A DNA stretch of 64,000 bases, taken from contig NZ_CAJYOJ010000066.1 of NCBI RefSeq assembly GCF_913776295.1, positions 30,959 through 94,958 on the forward strand, given 5' to 3'. Positions 52,188 through 60,518 of the stretch are shown here, in pieces. Positions within the stretch are counted from its first letter, which is position 1; the number at the start of each line of letters is the position of its first letter. Source of the DNA: an uncultured Pedobacter sp. (GTDB lineage Bacteria > Bacteroidota > Bacteroidia > Sphingobacteriales > Sphingobacteriaceae). Both the position numbers and the translations under genes were made by a program. The notes under the pieces are model-generated. The model saw only the letters and a program-made list of their open reading frames with translations. It was not told the DNA's origin and did not search any database.

Positions 52188-53735
52188 CTACAACCCACCT
52201 TTTCTGTTCGATTTTGTTTGTACAGGCCAGGTAGCTGGTTTACCGGTACGTTCATTTACCGGTAAATCGGTTGCTTTTTCGTTTGAGGTTCTTTCAGGAT
52301 CTTCACAAGCCATATAAACCATAATGGCGGCCAGGATCACATTGCTCCTGATCTCATCAAAAACCAATTTGTCGTAACTATCGCGGTTGGTGTGCCAGGT
52401 GTAGGTACCATAATCCCAACTGGTAGAACTTAATGAGTAACCCAATGCACCGGCAGCAACAAATGAAGCAAAATCAGAACCGCCTGCGCCCGGTGTTCCC
52501 GGAAAAGTGGTTTTGATCTGGTTTTTAATGGTATCTGGTACGGCTGCCAACCAACGGGTAATGTAATCTTTCGATTTCGCAAAACCCTGTCCGCCAATGT
52601 TAACTACGCGGCCAGTACCGTTATCCTGGTTAAATAATGCCTGCAGGTTATTTACAATCTCGGGATGATCTTCTACAAATGCCCTCGAGCCATTTAATCC
52701 CTGCTCTTCGCTACCCCAATGTCCAACAAGAATCGTGCGTTTTGGATTAGGGTAAAACTTCTTTAAAATGCGCATGGCTTCCATCATTAAAATGGTACCC
52801 GAGCCATTGTCTGTGGCACCGCTTGCACCATCCCACGAATCGAAATGCGCTGAAAGCATCACATATTCATTTGGTTTTTGCCTGCCTTTAATTTCAGCAA
52901 TGGTATTAAAAGTAGGTACGGCTCCCAGTTTTTTGGATGCTGATTCAATCTTAAGCATCGGTTTGTTACCGTTTAAAGCCAAACGATAAACAAGACCGTA
53001 ATCTTCTACGGATAAATCTAAGGTAGGCACTTTCGTGGTGTTGGCCCCAAAAATCTTATCTACACCAAAACCCTGCGACCAGTTATTAATTACTACAGCA
53101 ACTGCACCCGCATTTTCTAAAGCTACCGGAAGCGTTTTAGCTGTTAAACCCGTTTTAGCTATACCCGCAGCCCATGCTTTTGCAGCTCCGGCTTTTTCTC
53201 TCTTAAATTTTTCAAAAAGATCTTTAGTGGCAAATTCTTCCCAGTTTTTTTCTGGTCGGCCAGAAAGCTGGTTCATGGAAATTAACACAATTTTACCTTT
53301 TACGTTGGGTAACCATTTCTGAAAGGATACCGAATCCGTAATTTCCGGAAGAATAATTGCCTCGGCATTAATGGCTTTTCCATTGGTAGATGGACTCCAG
53401 GCCAATTGTGTACCTTCCAGTGTGCGTACCCGCGGACTTACCAGATCGATATGGGTGATACCTCTTTCCCAGCCAGCCCATTCACCCCATTTTTCGTTCT
53501 TGGCCGAAATGCCCCAGTCGGCATATTTTTTTACTGCCCAATCGTTAGCCTGTTTCATTTGTGGCGAACCAACCAATCGTGGGCCAACAACATCCAAAAG
53601 TTCGTGCGCAAGTTTCTCTAATTGAGAGTTTTCATTTACTTCTTTTACAATATTGTCGATTACTTTCCTGTCTTGGGCAAAAGCAAAAGAAGAGGTAAAT
53701 AGGAGTAAGGTTGGTAAGAGTAGCTTTTTATTCAT
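52188..53735 (-). CDS. M28-family metallopeptidase, exported
   Basis: A 515-residue exported aminopeptidase-like protein. The signal peptide (about 1-20) ends in FAFAQ. A PA-type insertion lies near 130-250. The zinc ligands lie in LSAHFDSWDGASGATDNGSG and EEQGLNGSRAF. Two zinc ions per site are expected. Likely a dipeptidase or carboxypeptidase Q-type enzyme for nutrient peptides. Monocistronic by context. Confidence 0.9.
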   Translation of the reverse strand: MNKKLLLPTLLLFTSSFAFAQDRKVIDNIVKEVNENSQLEKLAHELLDVVGPRLVGSPQMKQANDWAVKKYADWGISAKNEKWGEWAGWERGITHIDLVSPRVRTLEGTQLAWSPSTNGKAINAEAIILPEITDSVSFQKWLPNVKGKIVLISMNQLSGRPEKNWEEFATKDLFEKFKREKAGAAKAWAAGIAKTGLTAKTLPVALENAGAVAVVINNWSQGFGVDKIFGANTTKVPTLDLSVEDYGLVYRLALNGNKPMLKIESASKKLGAVPTFNTIAEIKGRQKPNEYVMLSAHFDSWDGASGATDNGSGTILMMEAMRILKKFYPNPKRTILVGHWGSEEQGLNGSRAFVEDHPEIVNNLQALFNQDNGTGRVVNIGGQGFAKSKDYITRWLAAVPDTIKNQIKTTFPGTPGAGGSDFASFVAAGALGYSLSSTSWDYGTYTWHTNRDSYDKLVFDEIRSNVILAAIMVYMACEDPERTSNEKATDLPVNERTGKPATWPVQTKSNRKGGL

Positions 53736-54055
53736 AATAGGACTTAGTTAATGATCCGCTAATTTAAGGAATAAGGACTGCAGAAATAGATGTTAATGGA
53801 AATGTTGCACATAGCAGCAAACCTTTTAGTTTTCTTTTAAAGGCTGAATATTTTTAGGCTGTGGCGGGGAAACTGCCGATCCTAAGCATTACAGAACTAC
53901 TATAAGCTAAACCTGATCTAGTGGAAAGCCCACAGCGGGGACTTGAAACAAAAAGCAGGGCTGAATAACCGATTTATTCAAGCCCTGCTTTTTGTTATAA
54001 CGTTTATTTCGTCATTGAAGACTTTCGCTAATCACCAATGACTTAATGGATCAAC
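53736..54055. other. Intergenic stretch with dispersed element (copy B) and terminator
   Basis: TAAACCTGAT at 53908-53917 and AGCAGGGCT near 53955 are shared with copies at 45990 and 60318. The 3' part doubles as the accD terminator. Confidence 0.55.
53949..53993 (-). terminator. Terminator of accD
   Basis: Long stem AAAAGCAGGGCT...AGCCCTGCTTTT (53951-53962 and 53980-53992) extended by GAATAA/TTATTC; T-run on the minus strand. Confidence 0.8.
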
Positions 54056-54901
54056 TTAATTATTCATCATTTTAATAAAAGCGCCCAATTTTGCTTTCAT
54101 GGCTCTTCTATCTACAATAAAATCGAGGAAACCATGTTCCAAAACGAATTCTGATGTCTGGAAACCTTTAGGTAAATCTTTTTTGATGGTTTCCTTGATT
54201 ACTCTTGGGCCTGCAAATCCAATTAAAGCACCTGGTTCAGCAATATTAATATCACCAAGCATGGCATAAGAAGCGGTTACACCGCCGGTAGTTGGATCGG
54301 TTAGTAAAGAAATGTATGGAACTTTGGCCTGACTTAATAAAGCCAGTTTTGCTGAGGTTTTGGCCATTTGCATCAATGAAAATGCCGCTTCCATCATCCG
54401 CGCACCCCCTGATTTTGAGATCATCAGGAACGGAACTTTATGTTTAATGCTATAATCAATCGATCTGGCAATCTTTTCACCTACAACGGAACCCATTGAA
54501 CCGCCAATAAAAGAAAAATCCATACAGGCAATTACAATATCTTGTCCTTCGATTTTACCAACCCCTGCCCGGATGGCATCCTTTAAGCCGGTTTTAGCCT
54601 GGCTTTCTTTAATCCTATCAGTGTAAGGTTTATTATCGTTAAAATTTAAAGGGTCGCCAGATGTGAGGTTAGGGAACAATTCTTTAAACTCGTTATTGTC
54701 AAATAAAACCTCAAAATATTCTTTCGAGCCTACTCTGAGGTGGTAATTGCAATAATGGCAAACATATTTGTTTTCCTGAAGCTCTGCCTGATGTAGCGGT
54801 TTTTTGCAATTCGGACATTTATTCCACAAACCATCTGGTGCTTCTTTTTTCTCCTCTGTTGTAGTGATGATACCTTTTTTTTCTCTCTTAAACCAAGCCA
54901 T
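54056..54901 (-). CDS. accD: Acetyl-CoA carboxylase carboxyltransferase subunit beta
   Basis: A 281-residue subunit of the heteromeric enzyme that makes malonyl-CoA for fatty acids. The N-terminal zinc ribbon has CPNCKKPL and CHYCNYHL (two CxxC pairs). The crotonase-like part has [11 protein letters not shown] and [16 protein letters not shown]. The ATG at 54901 ([10 protein letters not shown]) is the usual family start; the frame is open to 54928. accA is not in the window. Confidence 0.95.
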   Translation of the reverse strand: MAWFKREKKGIITTTEEKKEAPDGLWNKCPNCKKPLHQAELQENKYVCHYCNYHLRVGSKEYFEVLFDNNEFKELFPNLTSGDPLNFNDNKPYTDRIKESQAKTGLKDAIRAGVGKIEGQDIVIACMDFSFIGGSMGSVVGEKIARSIDYSIKHKVPFLMISKSGGARMMEAAFSLMQMAKTSAKLALLSQAKVPYISLLTDPTTGGVTASYAMLGDINIAEPGALIGFAGPRVIKETIKKDLPKGFQTSEFVLEHGFLDFIVDRRAMKAKLGAFIKMMNN

Positions 54902-55199
54902 ATAATTTTTTGAAGAATTGGATTGCAAAGAAACGAAAAATAAAATAAACTCGAACCTTATTGGCCGTAAAAATAGTCATTGGTTCATCTGTTGATAGTT
55001 GATTGTCAATGATGAATGTAATTTTTGTCTATTACCTGTTAGAAATCGCAAACTGAAGTGTGTCTTTTTTACACTAAGGATAATGTAATTTTTACACTAA
55101 ATGGGCCTTATTTTGCTGTCAGGCAAATAATTCTGTTGTTACAAAAGCTTGTAATGTTATTTTTTTTTATAACTTCGGACTTAATAAAATTAACAAGAA

Positions 55200-56279
55200 A
55201 TGAGTTTAAAAGGCTACAAAGGCGTAATTTACGGAGATGCCGTTCAAGAATTGTTTGAGCAGGCTAAAAAACATCAGTTTGCTTTACCAGCAGTAAATGT
55301 TACCGGTACCAATACGGTAAATGCGGTATTGGAAACTGCAAAGGCAGTAAATTCGCCTGTTATGATTCAACTTTCTAATGGTGGTGCCCAGTTTTATGCT
55401 GGTAAATCATTAGATAATGAGAAATTACAGGCATGTATTTTAGGTGCTGTATCTGCAGCTAAACATGTACATTTATTGGCAGAACATTATGGTGTTGCAG
55501 TGGTTTTACATACCGACCATGCCGCTAAAAAATTATTGCCATGGATTGATGGATTATTGGATCACGGTGAAAAATTCTTTGCTGAAACGGGCAAACCTTT
55601 GTTTTCATCTCATATGTTAGATTTATCAGAAGAGTCTATCGAAGAAAATATGGAAATTTCTGCTAAATACCTGGCTCGTATGGCTAAAATGAACATGACT
55701 ATCGAAATCGAGCTTGGTGTTACAGGTGGTGAAGAAGATGGCGTGGATAATAGCGATGTAGACAGCTCTAAATTATATACACAGCCTAGCGAAGTGGCTT
55801 ACGCTTACGAAGAATTGAGTAAAGTTTCTCCCCGTTTTACCGTTGCGGCAGCTTTTGGTAACGTACACGGCGTTTACAAACCAGGCAACGTAAAATTACA
55901 ACCGGTAATTTTGAAAAACTCTCAGGATTTTATCAAAGATAAATTTAACTTAACAGCCGAGAAACCAATAAATTTCGTATTTCACGGTGGTTCTGGTTCA
56001 TCCCAGGAAGAAATCAGGGAAGCCATTTCTTATGGTGCAATCAAAATGAATATTGATACAGACATGCAATGGGCATTTTGGGAAGGTATTTTAGAATATT
56101 ACAAAAAGAATGAGGGTTATCTTCAAGGCCAGATCGGAAATCCAGATGGCGATGATAAGCCAAACAAAAAATATTATGATCCTCGTGTATGGTTACGTAA
56201 AGGTGAGGAAACTTTTGTAAAGCGTTTAACTACCGCTTTCGAAGATTTAAACTGCATCAACGTAAACGACAAGCTCTAA
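55200..56279 (+). CDS. fbaA: Class II fructose-bisphosphate aldolase
   Basis: Zinc-dependent aldolase of glycolysis and gluconeogenesis, 359 residues. Zinc and active-site residues lie in VLHTDHAAK, ELGVTGGEEDGVDN, AAAFGNVHGVYKPGN and FHGGSGSS. Length matches the E. coli FbaA type. It is monocistronic with a hairpin terminator at 56337. Confidence 0.94.
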   Translation: MSLKGYKGVIYGDAVQELFEQAKKHQFALPAVNVTGTNTVNAVLETAKAVNSPVMIQLSNGGAQFYAGKSLDNEKLQACILGAVSAAKHVHLLAEHYGVAVVLHTDHAAKKLLPWIDGLLDHGEKFFAETGKPLFSSHMLDLSEESIEENMEISAKYLARMAKMNMTIEIELGVTGGEEDGVDNSDVDSSKLYTQPSEVAYAYEELSKVSPRFTVAAAFGNVHGVYKPGNVKLQPVILKNSQDFIKDKFNLTAEKPINFVFHGGSGSSQEEIREAISYGAIKMNIDTDMQWAFWEGILEYYKKNEGYLQGQIGNPDGDDKPNKKYYDPRVWLRKGEETFVKRLTTAFEDLNCINVNDKL

Positions 56280-56336
56280 GAGGTTAAAAAGTTGTAACGT
56301 TGCAACTTTCAATCTTTCCACATTACAACATAAGCG

Positions 56337-56374
56337 AAAGCGTCATGGAGTTAAAAACTTATGGCGCTTTTGTT
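56337..56374 (+). terminator. Terminator of the aldolase gene
   Basis: Imperfect hairpin AAAGCGTCAT/ATGGCGCTTT (56337-56346 and 56361-56370) followed by a T-rich tail. Confidence 0.65.
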
Positions 56375-56408
56375 TGTTTTATGGTATATTTAAGCAAACA
56401 AATTTGTC

Positions 56409-56915
56409 ATGGCAAAATCTAAAAACGATATCAAAAAAAGTAATTTTTTTGAGAAATTTGCGAATGCGGCAACCAAGTTTACGGGTAGTTCTACTGCCTT
56501 CATTGCTGCAACTGCAATTGTGATTCTCTGGGCAGTAACCGGGCCAGTCTTTAATTACTCTGAAACCTGGCAACTCGTGATTAATACCGGAACAACCATT
56601 ATTACCTTTTTGATGGTTTTTTTAATCCAGAAAGCACAGAATAAAGACGGGAAAGCGATACAGTTAAAATTGAATGAATTAATTGCTGCGCAACAGGGTG
56701 CAAGCAACCGGATGGTAGATATTGAAGACCTGAGTGAAAAAGAACTAGATCAACTGCATAAATTTTACGTTACGATTGCTACACTTGCCAAAAAAGAGGC
56801 CGATATTCATTGCTCGCACTCTATAGATGTAGCGAAAGAATTAAATGAATCGAAATTAAAATCGAGTAAACACTTTAAACACCACGATCATGAGCCTGCA
56901 CGTTCAAAAAGTTAA
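56409..56915 (+). CDS. Low-affinity iron permease family protein
   Basis: A 168-residue membrane protein with two helices (about 28-47 and 57-75) and a cytoplasmic helical part with KAQNKDGKAIQLKLNELIAAQQGASN, as in the FET4-like low-affinity iron permease domain. The His-rich tail HFKHHDHEP may bind metal. Transport of iron is a family name and not proven for bacterial members. It overlaps the GNAT gene by 26 nt. Confidence 0.85.
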   Translation: MAKSKNDIKKSNFFEKFANAATKFTGSSTAFIAATAIVILWAVTGPVFNYSETWQLVINTGTTIITFLMVFLIQKAQNKDGKAIQLKLNELIAAQQGASNRMVDIEDLSEKELDQLHKFYVTIATLAKKEADIHCSHSIDVAKELNESKLKSSKHFKHHDHEPARSKS

Positions 56916-57312
56916 CCACCCCGAAGATTTAGATAAAGTATTTGCAATCCGTAAAATTGTTTTTGTAGATGAACAGAATTGTCCGCCAGAGCTGGAATGG
57001 GAACACGAAGATGACTCAACACATTTTCTGGCAACCATAAACGGACAGCCTTGCGGTGCCTGCAGGTGGCGAAAAACAGATAAGGGTTACAAATTGGAGC
57101 GCTTTGCAGTTCTTAAGGAGTTCAGAGGACAGGGGGTTGGCCGTGCACTCATTGCAGAGGCACTTTCTGATCTGCCGGAAGATGCACATTATATTTACTT
57201 AAATTCTCAATTGGATGCCATGAGTTTGTACGCCAAGTTTGGTTTTGTTGCAGAGGGGGAGCAGTTTGAGGAGGCTGGCATACAACATTTTAAAATGGTG
57301 AAGCAGGTTTGA
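56890..57312 (+). CDS. GNAT-family N-acetyltransferase
   Basis: A 140-residue acetyltransferase with the acetyl-CoA loop EFRGQGVGRALI and the LNSQLDAMSLYAKFGF block, as in ElaA/YjcF-type GNAT proteins. Substrate unknown. Its start lies inside the end of the permease gene (26-nt overlap), so the two are coupled. Confidence 0.9.
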   Translation: MSLHVQKVNHPEDLDKVFAIRKIVFVDEQNCPPELEWEHEDDSTHFLATINGQPCGACRWRKTDKGYKLERFAVLKEFRGQGVGRALIAEALSDLPEDAHYIYLNSQLDAMSLYAKFGFVAEGEQFEEAGIQHFKMVKQV

Positions 57313-57322
57313 AAATGATATC

Positions 57323-57804
57323 GTCATTGCGAGGAACGAAGCGATCTTAATGCGATCGCTAGACTACTAATTAGCTCTTAATTGCTAAGCAGAATTAAAA
57401 TGGAAAGAGGAGGCTGCGTATATATCATGGCAAATTCTTTTAATACCGTATTTTATACGGGCGTAACTTCTGATTTACAGGCTAGGGTTTGGCAACATAA
57501 AAACAACGAATGTCCAAATAGCTTTACTTCAAGATATAAATGTTATAAATTGGTTTATTAAACTTCTTTTTTCGGAATTGAAGAAGCTATCAATGAAGAA
57601 AAAAGAATAAAAGGGGAAAGTCGTCAAAAGAAGATAGATTTAATAGTAGCCAAAAATCCAAATTGGATTGATTTATATGATGGATTGGATGCGTAGTTTC
57701 CGTCATTGCTGGAGACTTTTCAGCCAACGAAGCATTTAAAGCTAAAGCTGTATCAATTTATTTACCCACCCATAGTAGTAGGATTGCTTCGTGCCTCGCA
57801 ATGA
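57323..57804. repeat. Inverted-repeat element around a GIY-YIG pseudogene
   Basis: GTCATTGCGAGGAACGAAGC (57323-57342) returns inverted at 57785-57804 as the complement of TCATTGCGAGGCACGAAGCA. This end sequence is common in Bacteroidetes intergenic regions. The arms flank the broken GIY-YIG frame, and a partial internal copy starts near 57702. Confidence 0.6.
57400..57696 (+). pseudogene. GIY-YIG nuclease gene with in-frame TAA
   Basis: Ninety-nine codons in one frame. The N-terminal part reads CVYIMANSFNTVFYTGVTSDL and VWQHKN, the GIY-YIG motif of UvrC-like single-domain nucleases. Codon 54 is TAA where family members have Tyr (KLVYY). The frame then continues with IEEAINEEKRIKG, the normal C-terminal half. 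One base change would restore it. Confidence 0.85.
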
Positions 57805-57836
57805 AGACTTTTTCAATGGGATTGGTTATAACAAAC

Positions 57837-58697
57837 CTAACCAAATATTTTCCCCGAAAAAGCCATCGCCTCCTCCCATTTATCCATATTTAACCCTAAA
57901 TTCTCACCTTTAGCATTCAAAACGTTAATTACGTCTTCTGTAGCAATATTTCCGGTGAGGTCATCAGCAGCCATAGGGCAGCCACCAAGGCCTTTTAATG
58001 CAGAATCTATTCGTTTTACACCTGAAAGATAAGCAGCGGTTATCTTTTCTATTCTTTCGGCAGGAGTAGAGTGTAAATGAATACCTATTTCTGTAGCATC
58101 AAACTTCGATATTAATTTAGGCAATATTGTTTCTATCTTTTCCGGTGTGGACACGCCTACGGTATCGGCCAGCGACAAAATTTCTACTCCTTTGTTCACC
58201 AGTATATCAGCCCATTTTTCTACAATTTCATAATTCCATTCATCGCCATAAGGATTTCCAAAGCCCATAGACAAATAAACTACTGCTTTCTTGTTATTTT
58301 TGGCACAAATCGAAAGCATTTCTTCTATCGTATTTAGTGATTGAGCGATACTCGAATTGGTATTACGTTGTTGAAAGGTTTCAGAGATCGAAAATGGAAA
58401 ACCCAGATAATCAACCGCTTCTTGCTGCACTGCATCTTCTACGCCCCTTAAATTGGCTACTATAGCCAAAAGTTTGGTATTGGTATGACCTAAATCAAGC
58501 TTTGCCAAAACCTTGGCGGTATCAGCCATTTGCGGAATGGCTTTAGGGGAAACAAAACTTCCAAAATCTAGCGTATCAAAACCAACCTGAAGCAGTAGGT
58601 TTAAATATTCAACTTTAAGCTCGGTCGGAATGAAATTGTGCAATCCCTGCATGGCATCCCGCGGACATTCTATTAATTTAAAATTGTTTTGGCTCAT
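57837..58697 (-). CDS. Hydroxymethylglutaryl-CoA lyase
   Basis: A 286-residue TIM-barrel lyase splitting HMG-CoA into acetoacetate and acetyl-CoA in leucine breakdown. Motifs: PRDAMQGLHNFIPTELK at the start (metal Asp), HLHSTPAERI with the metal His pair, and GLGGCPMAADDLTGN with the catalytic Cys. The family match is good; a homocitrate-synthase-like role is less likely. It could work with the amino-acid dehydrogenase in this window. Confidence 0.9.
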   Translation of the reverse strand: MSQNNFKLIECPRDAMQGLHNFIPTELKVEYLNLLLQVGFDTLDFGSFVSPKAIPQMADTAKVLAKLDLGHTNTKLLAIVANLRGVEDAVQQEAVDYLGFPFSISETFQQRNTNSSIAQSLNTIEEMLSICAKNNKKAVVYLSMGFGNPYGDEWNYEIVEKWADILVNKGVEILSLADTVGVSTPEKIETILPKLISKFDATEIGIHLHSTPAERIEKITAAYLSGVKRIDSALKGLGGCPMAADDLTGNIATEDVINVLNAKGENLGLNMDKWEEAMAFSGKIFG

Positions 58698-58779
58698 ATT
58701 TTCGGTTTAACCGCAAAGTGCGCAAAGTTTTTCGCAAAGTAAAGAAGAAACCACAAACAAATTTTTAGCACTAAAGTTA

Positions 58780-58835
58780 CCCTAAACCCTAAACCCTAAA
58801 CCCTAAACCCTAAACCCTAAACCCTAAACCCTAAG
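58780..58835. repeat. Telomere-like heptamer array (CCCTAAA)
   Basis: Seven perfect CCCTAAA units (58780-58828) and an eighth unit CCCTAAG (58829-58835) that contains the stop codon of the NDH-2 gene. The array fills the gap between two minus-strand genes. Confidence 0.95.
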
Positions 58836-60162
58836 ACACATTAACCTCTTTCACCGAAGGGACTTCTTTCCTATAATCCACACTTCGATCCTTTGCAAAG
58901 GTTCTGATGATTAAGCGGGTGCCCCGATCGTAACTGAAGTAGCTCCAAACCCAATTTACGAAAACAATGATCTTGTTTCTAAAGCCTACCAAAGTCATTA
59001 AGTGGACAAACATCCAGGTAAACCAGGCGAATACGCCTTGAAAACGGATTTTACCAATATCTACTACTGCTTTGTTTCTGCCAACGGTAGCCATTGAGCC
59101 CTTATCGAAATATTTGAATTTCTCCAAAGGTTTATTTTCTTTGATGTTAATCAGATTTTTGGCCAGATGATGTCCCTGTTGGATGGCTGCCGGCGCAACT
59201 CCCGGATGACCATTAGGTGTTTCTTCATCTATAATAGCGGCCACATCACCAATGGCATATACGTTTTGATAACCTACCACTAAATTTTGGGTGTCGGTTT
59301 TCAACCGGCCTCCACGAACTACCTCTGCTTTGTCTAAACCAGCTAATACTTCTCCTTTTACACCTGCACTCCAGATGACCGTAGAGCTTAAAATTGGTGC
59401 TTTATCCTGCAAAGTGAGTGTATGTCCGTCATAACTTAATACCCGGGTTTCGTTCATGATCTGCACGCCCATATCGGTCAGGAAATCTTTGGCTTTTTTC
59501 TGTGCCTGTGGCGACATTACACCCAGTAATTCCGGCGAATTTTCGATCAGGTAGATGTTAACCTTGCTTAGGTCCATTTCAGGATAATCGTTCGGAATAA
59601 CATGTTTTTTAAGTTCTGCAATGGCGCCAGAGGTTTCAACACCGGTTGGGCCACCACCAACCACAACAAAGTTGAGCAGGGCATTTTTTTTATCCGGATC
59701 TTTTTCAATCAGCGATTTTTCGAAATTCTGTAAAATCAAACTTCTCAAATCCAGTGCCTCCGGGATAGATTTCATGGGCATGGAATTCGCCTCAATTTCT
59801 TTATTGCCAAAAAAATTACTGGTAGAACCCGTAGCGATAACCAGATAATCGTATTTAATTCTGCCAATATCCGTTTGTAAACAGTTTTCTGCTGCATTAA
59901 CTGCTGTAACTTTGGTTACGCGAAAAATCAGGTTTTTCTGTCCCTTAAAAATCTTTCTTAACGGAAATGCAATTGAATCGGCCTCTAAACCTCCTGTAGC
60001 TACCTGATAAAGTAGGGGCTGGAAAGTGTGGTAATTATGTTTATCAAGCATGACTACCTGAAAGGGTTTGTTCTTTAAACGCTTGGCTAACTCGATGCCG
60101 CCAAATCCACCGCCAACTATAACTACTCTAGGGTATTCGCTTTTAGGAAGTTGTAAATCCAT
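58831..60162 (-). CDS. ndh: Type II NADH dehydrogenase
   Basis: Membrane-associated, non-proton-pumping NADH:quinone oxidoreductase, 443 residues. The FAD-binding VIVGGGFGGIELAK lies at 14-27, the NAD-binding VVVGGGPTGVETSGAIAEL near 166-184, and AIGDVAAI near 310. A hydrophobic C-terminal segment (about 375-410) anchors it. Its stop codon lies in the last unit of the heptamer array, so array slippage would alter the 3' end region only. Confidence 0.93.
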   Translation of the reverse strand: MDLQLPKSEYPRVVIVGGGFGGIELAKRLKNKPFQVVMLDKHNYHTFQPLLYQVATGGLEADSIAFPLRKIFKGQKNLIFRVTKVTAVNAAENCLQTDIGRIKYDYLVIATGSTSNFFGNKEIEANSMPMKSIPEALDLRSLILQNFEKSLIEKDPDKKNALLNFVVVGGGPTGVETSGAIAELKKHVIPNDYPEMDLSKVNIYLIENSPELLGVMSPQAQKKAKDFLTDMGVQIMNETRVLSYDGHTLTLQDKAPILSSTVIWSAGVKGEVLAGLDKAEVVRGGRLKTDTQNLVVGYQNVYAIGDVAAIIDEETPNGHPGVAPAAIQQGHHLAKNLINIKENKPLEKFKYFDKGSMATVGRNKAVVDIGKIRFQGVFAWFTWMFVHLMTLVGFRNKIIVFVNWVWSYFSYDRGTRLIIRTFAKDRSVDYRKEVPSVKEVNVS

Positions 60163-60518
60163 TTTATTTCCGTTTATCTATTCTTTAAGTAACAAAAAGA
60201 TAGCCAAAAGGTTTAAATAATGAGGTTTTCACGGTTATTCCAGCTTAAAAAAGGAGATATAACGCTGGTATGACGAAGTGGGATTTTGAAGATTTATTAG
60301 CAGTATTTTAAGTTAGCTAAACCTGATGGTAGTGAGCATGGAGCGCAGCGGAATAAAACGAACAGCAGGGCTATCTGAACCTAAGCGCCACAGGCATTGC
60401 TTTTCTAAAACCAAAAAATATAGCAAACCACTTTGTGTTCTTTTCGTGGTAAAAGAGCAGGGCATAAAAAAAGCACCCCGATAAATCGAGGCGCTTATAT
60501 ATCTCAGATTTTAATCTC
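60163..60518. other. Intergenic stretch with dispersed element (copy C)
   Basis: TAAACCTGAT at 60318-60327, GAGCGCAGCG at 60341 and AGCAGGGCT near 60364 match copies A and B. A secDF terminator lies at 60466-60497. A plus-strand frame from 60433 runs over it and into the secDF gene; not a gene. Confidence 0.55.
60466..60497 (-). terminator. Terminator of secDF
   Basis: Minus strand: AAGCGCCTCGAT...ATCGGGGTGCTT hairpin with mismatches followed by a T-run, 22 nt after the secDF stop. Confidence 0.75.

Noticed and set aside
56288..56309. Near-perfect palindrome with GTTGCAAC resembling the zinc box
   Set aside because: The arms join without the 3-nt spacer (GTAACGTTGC), so it is not the same motif; it is in the 3' region of the aldolase gene.
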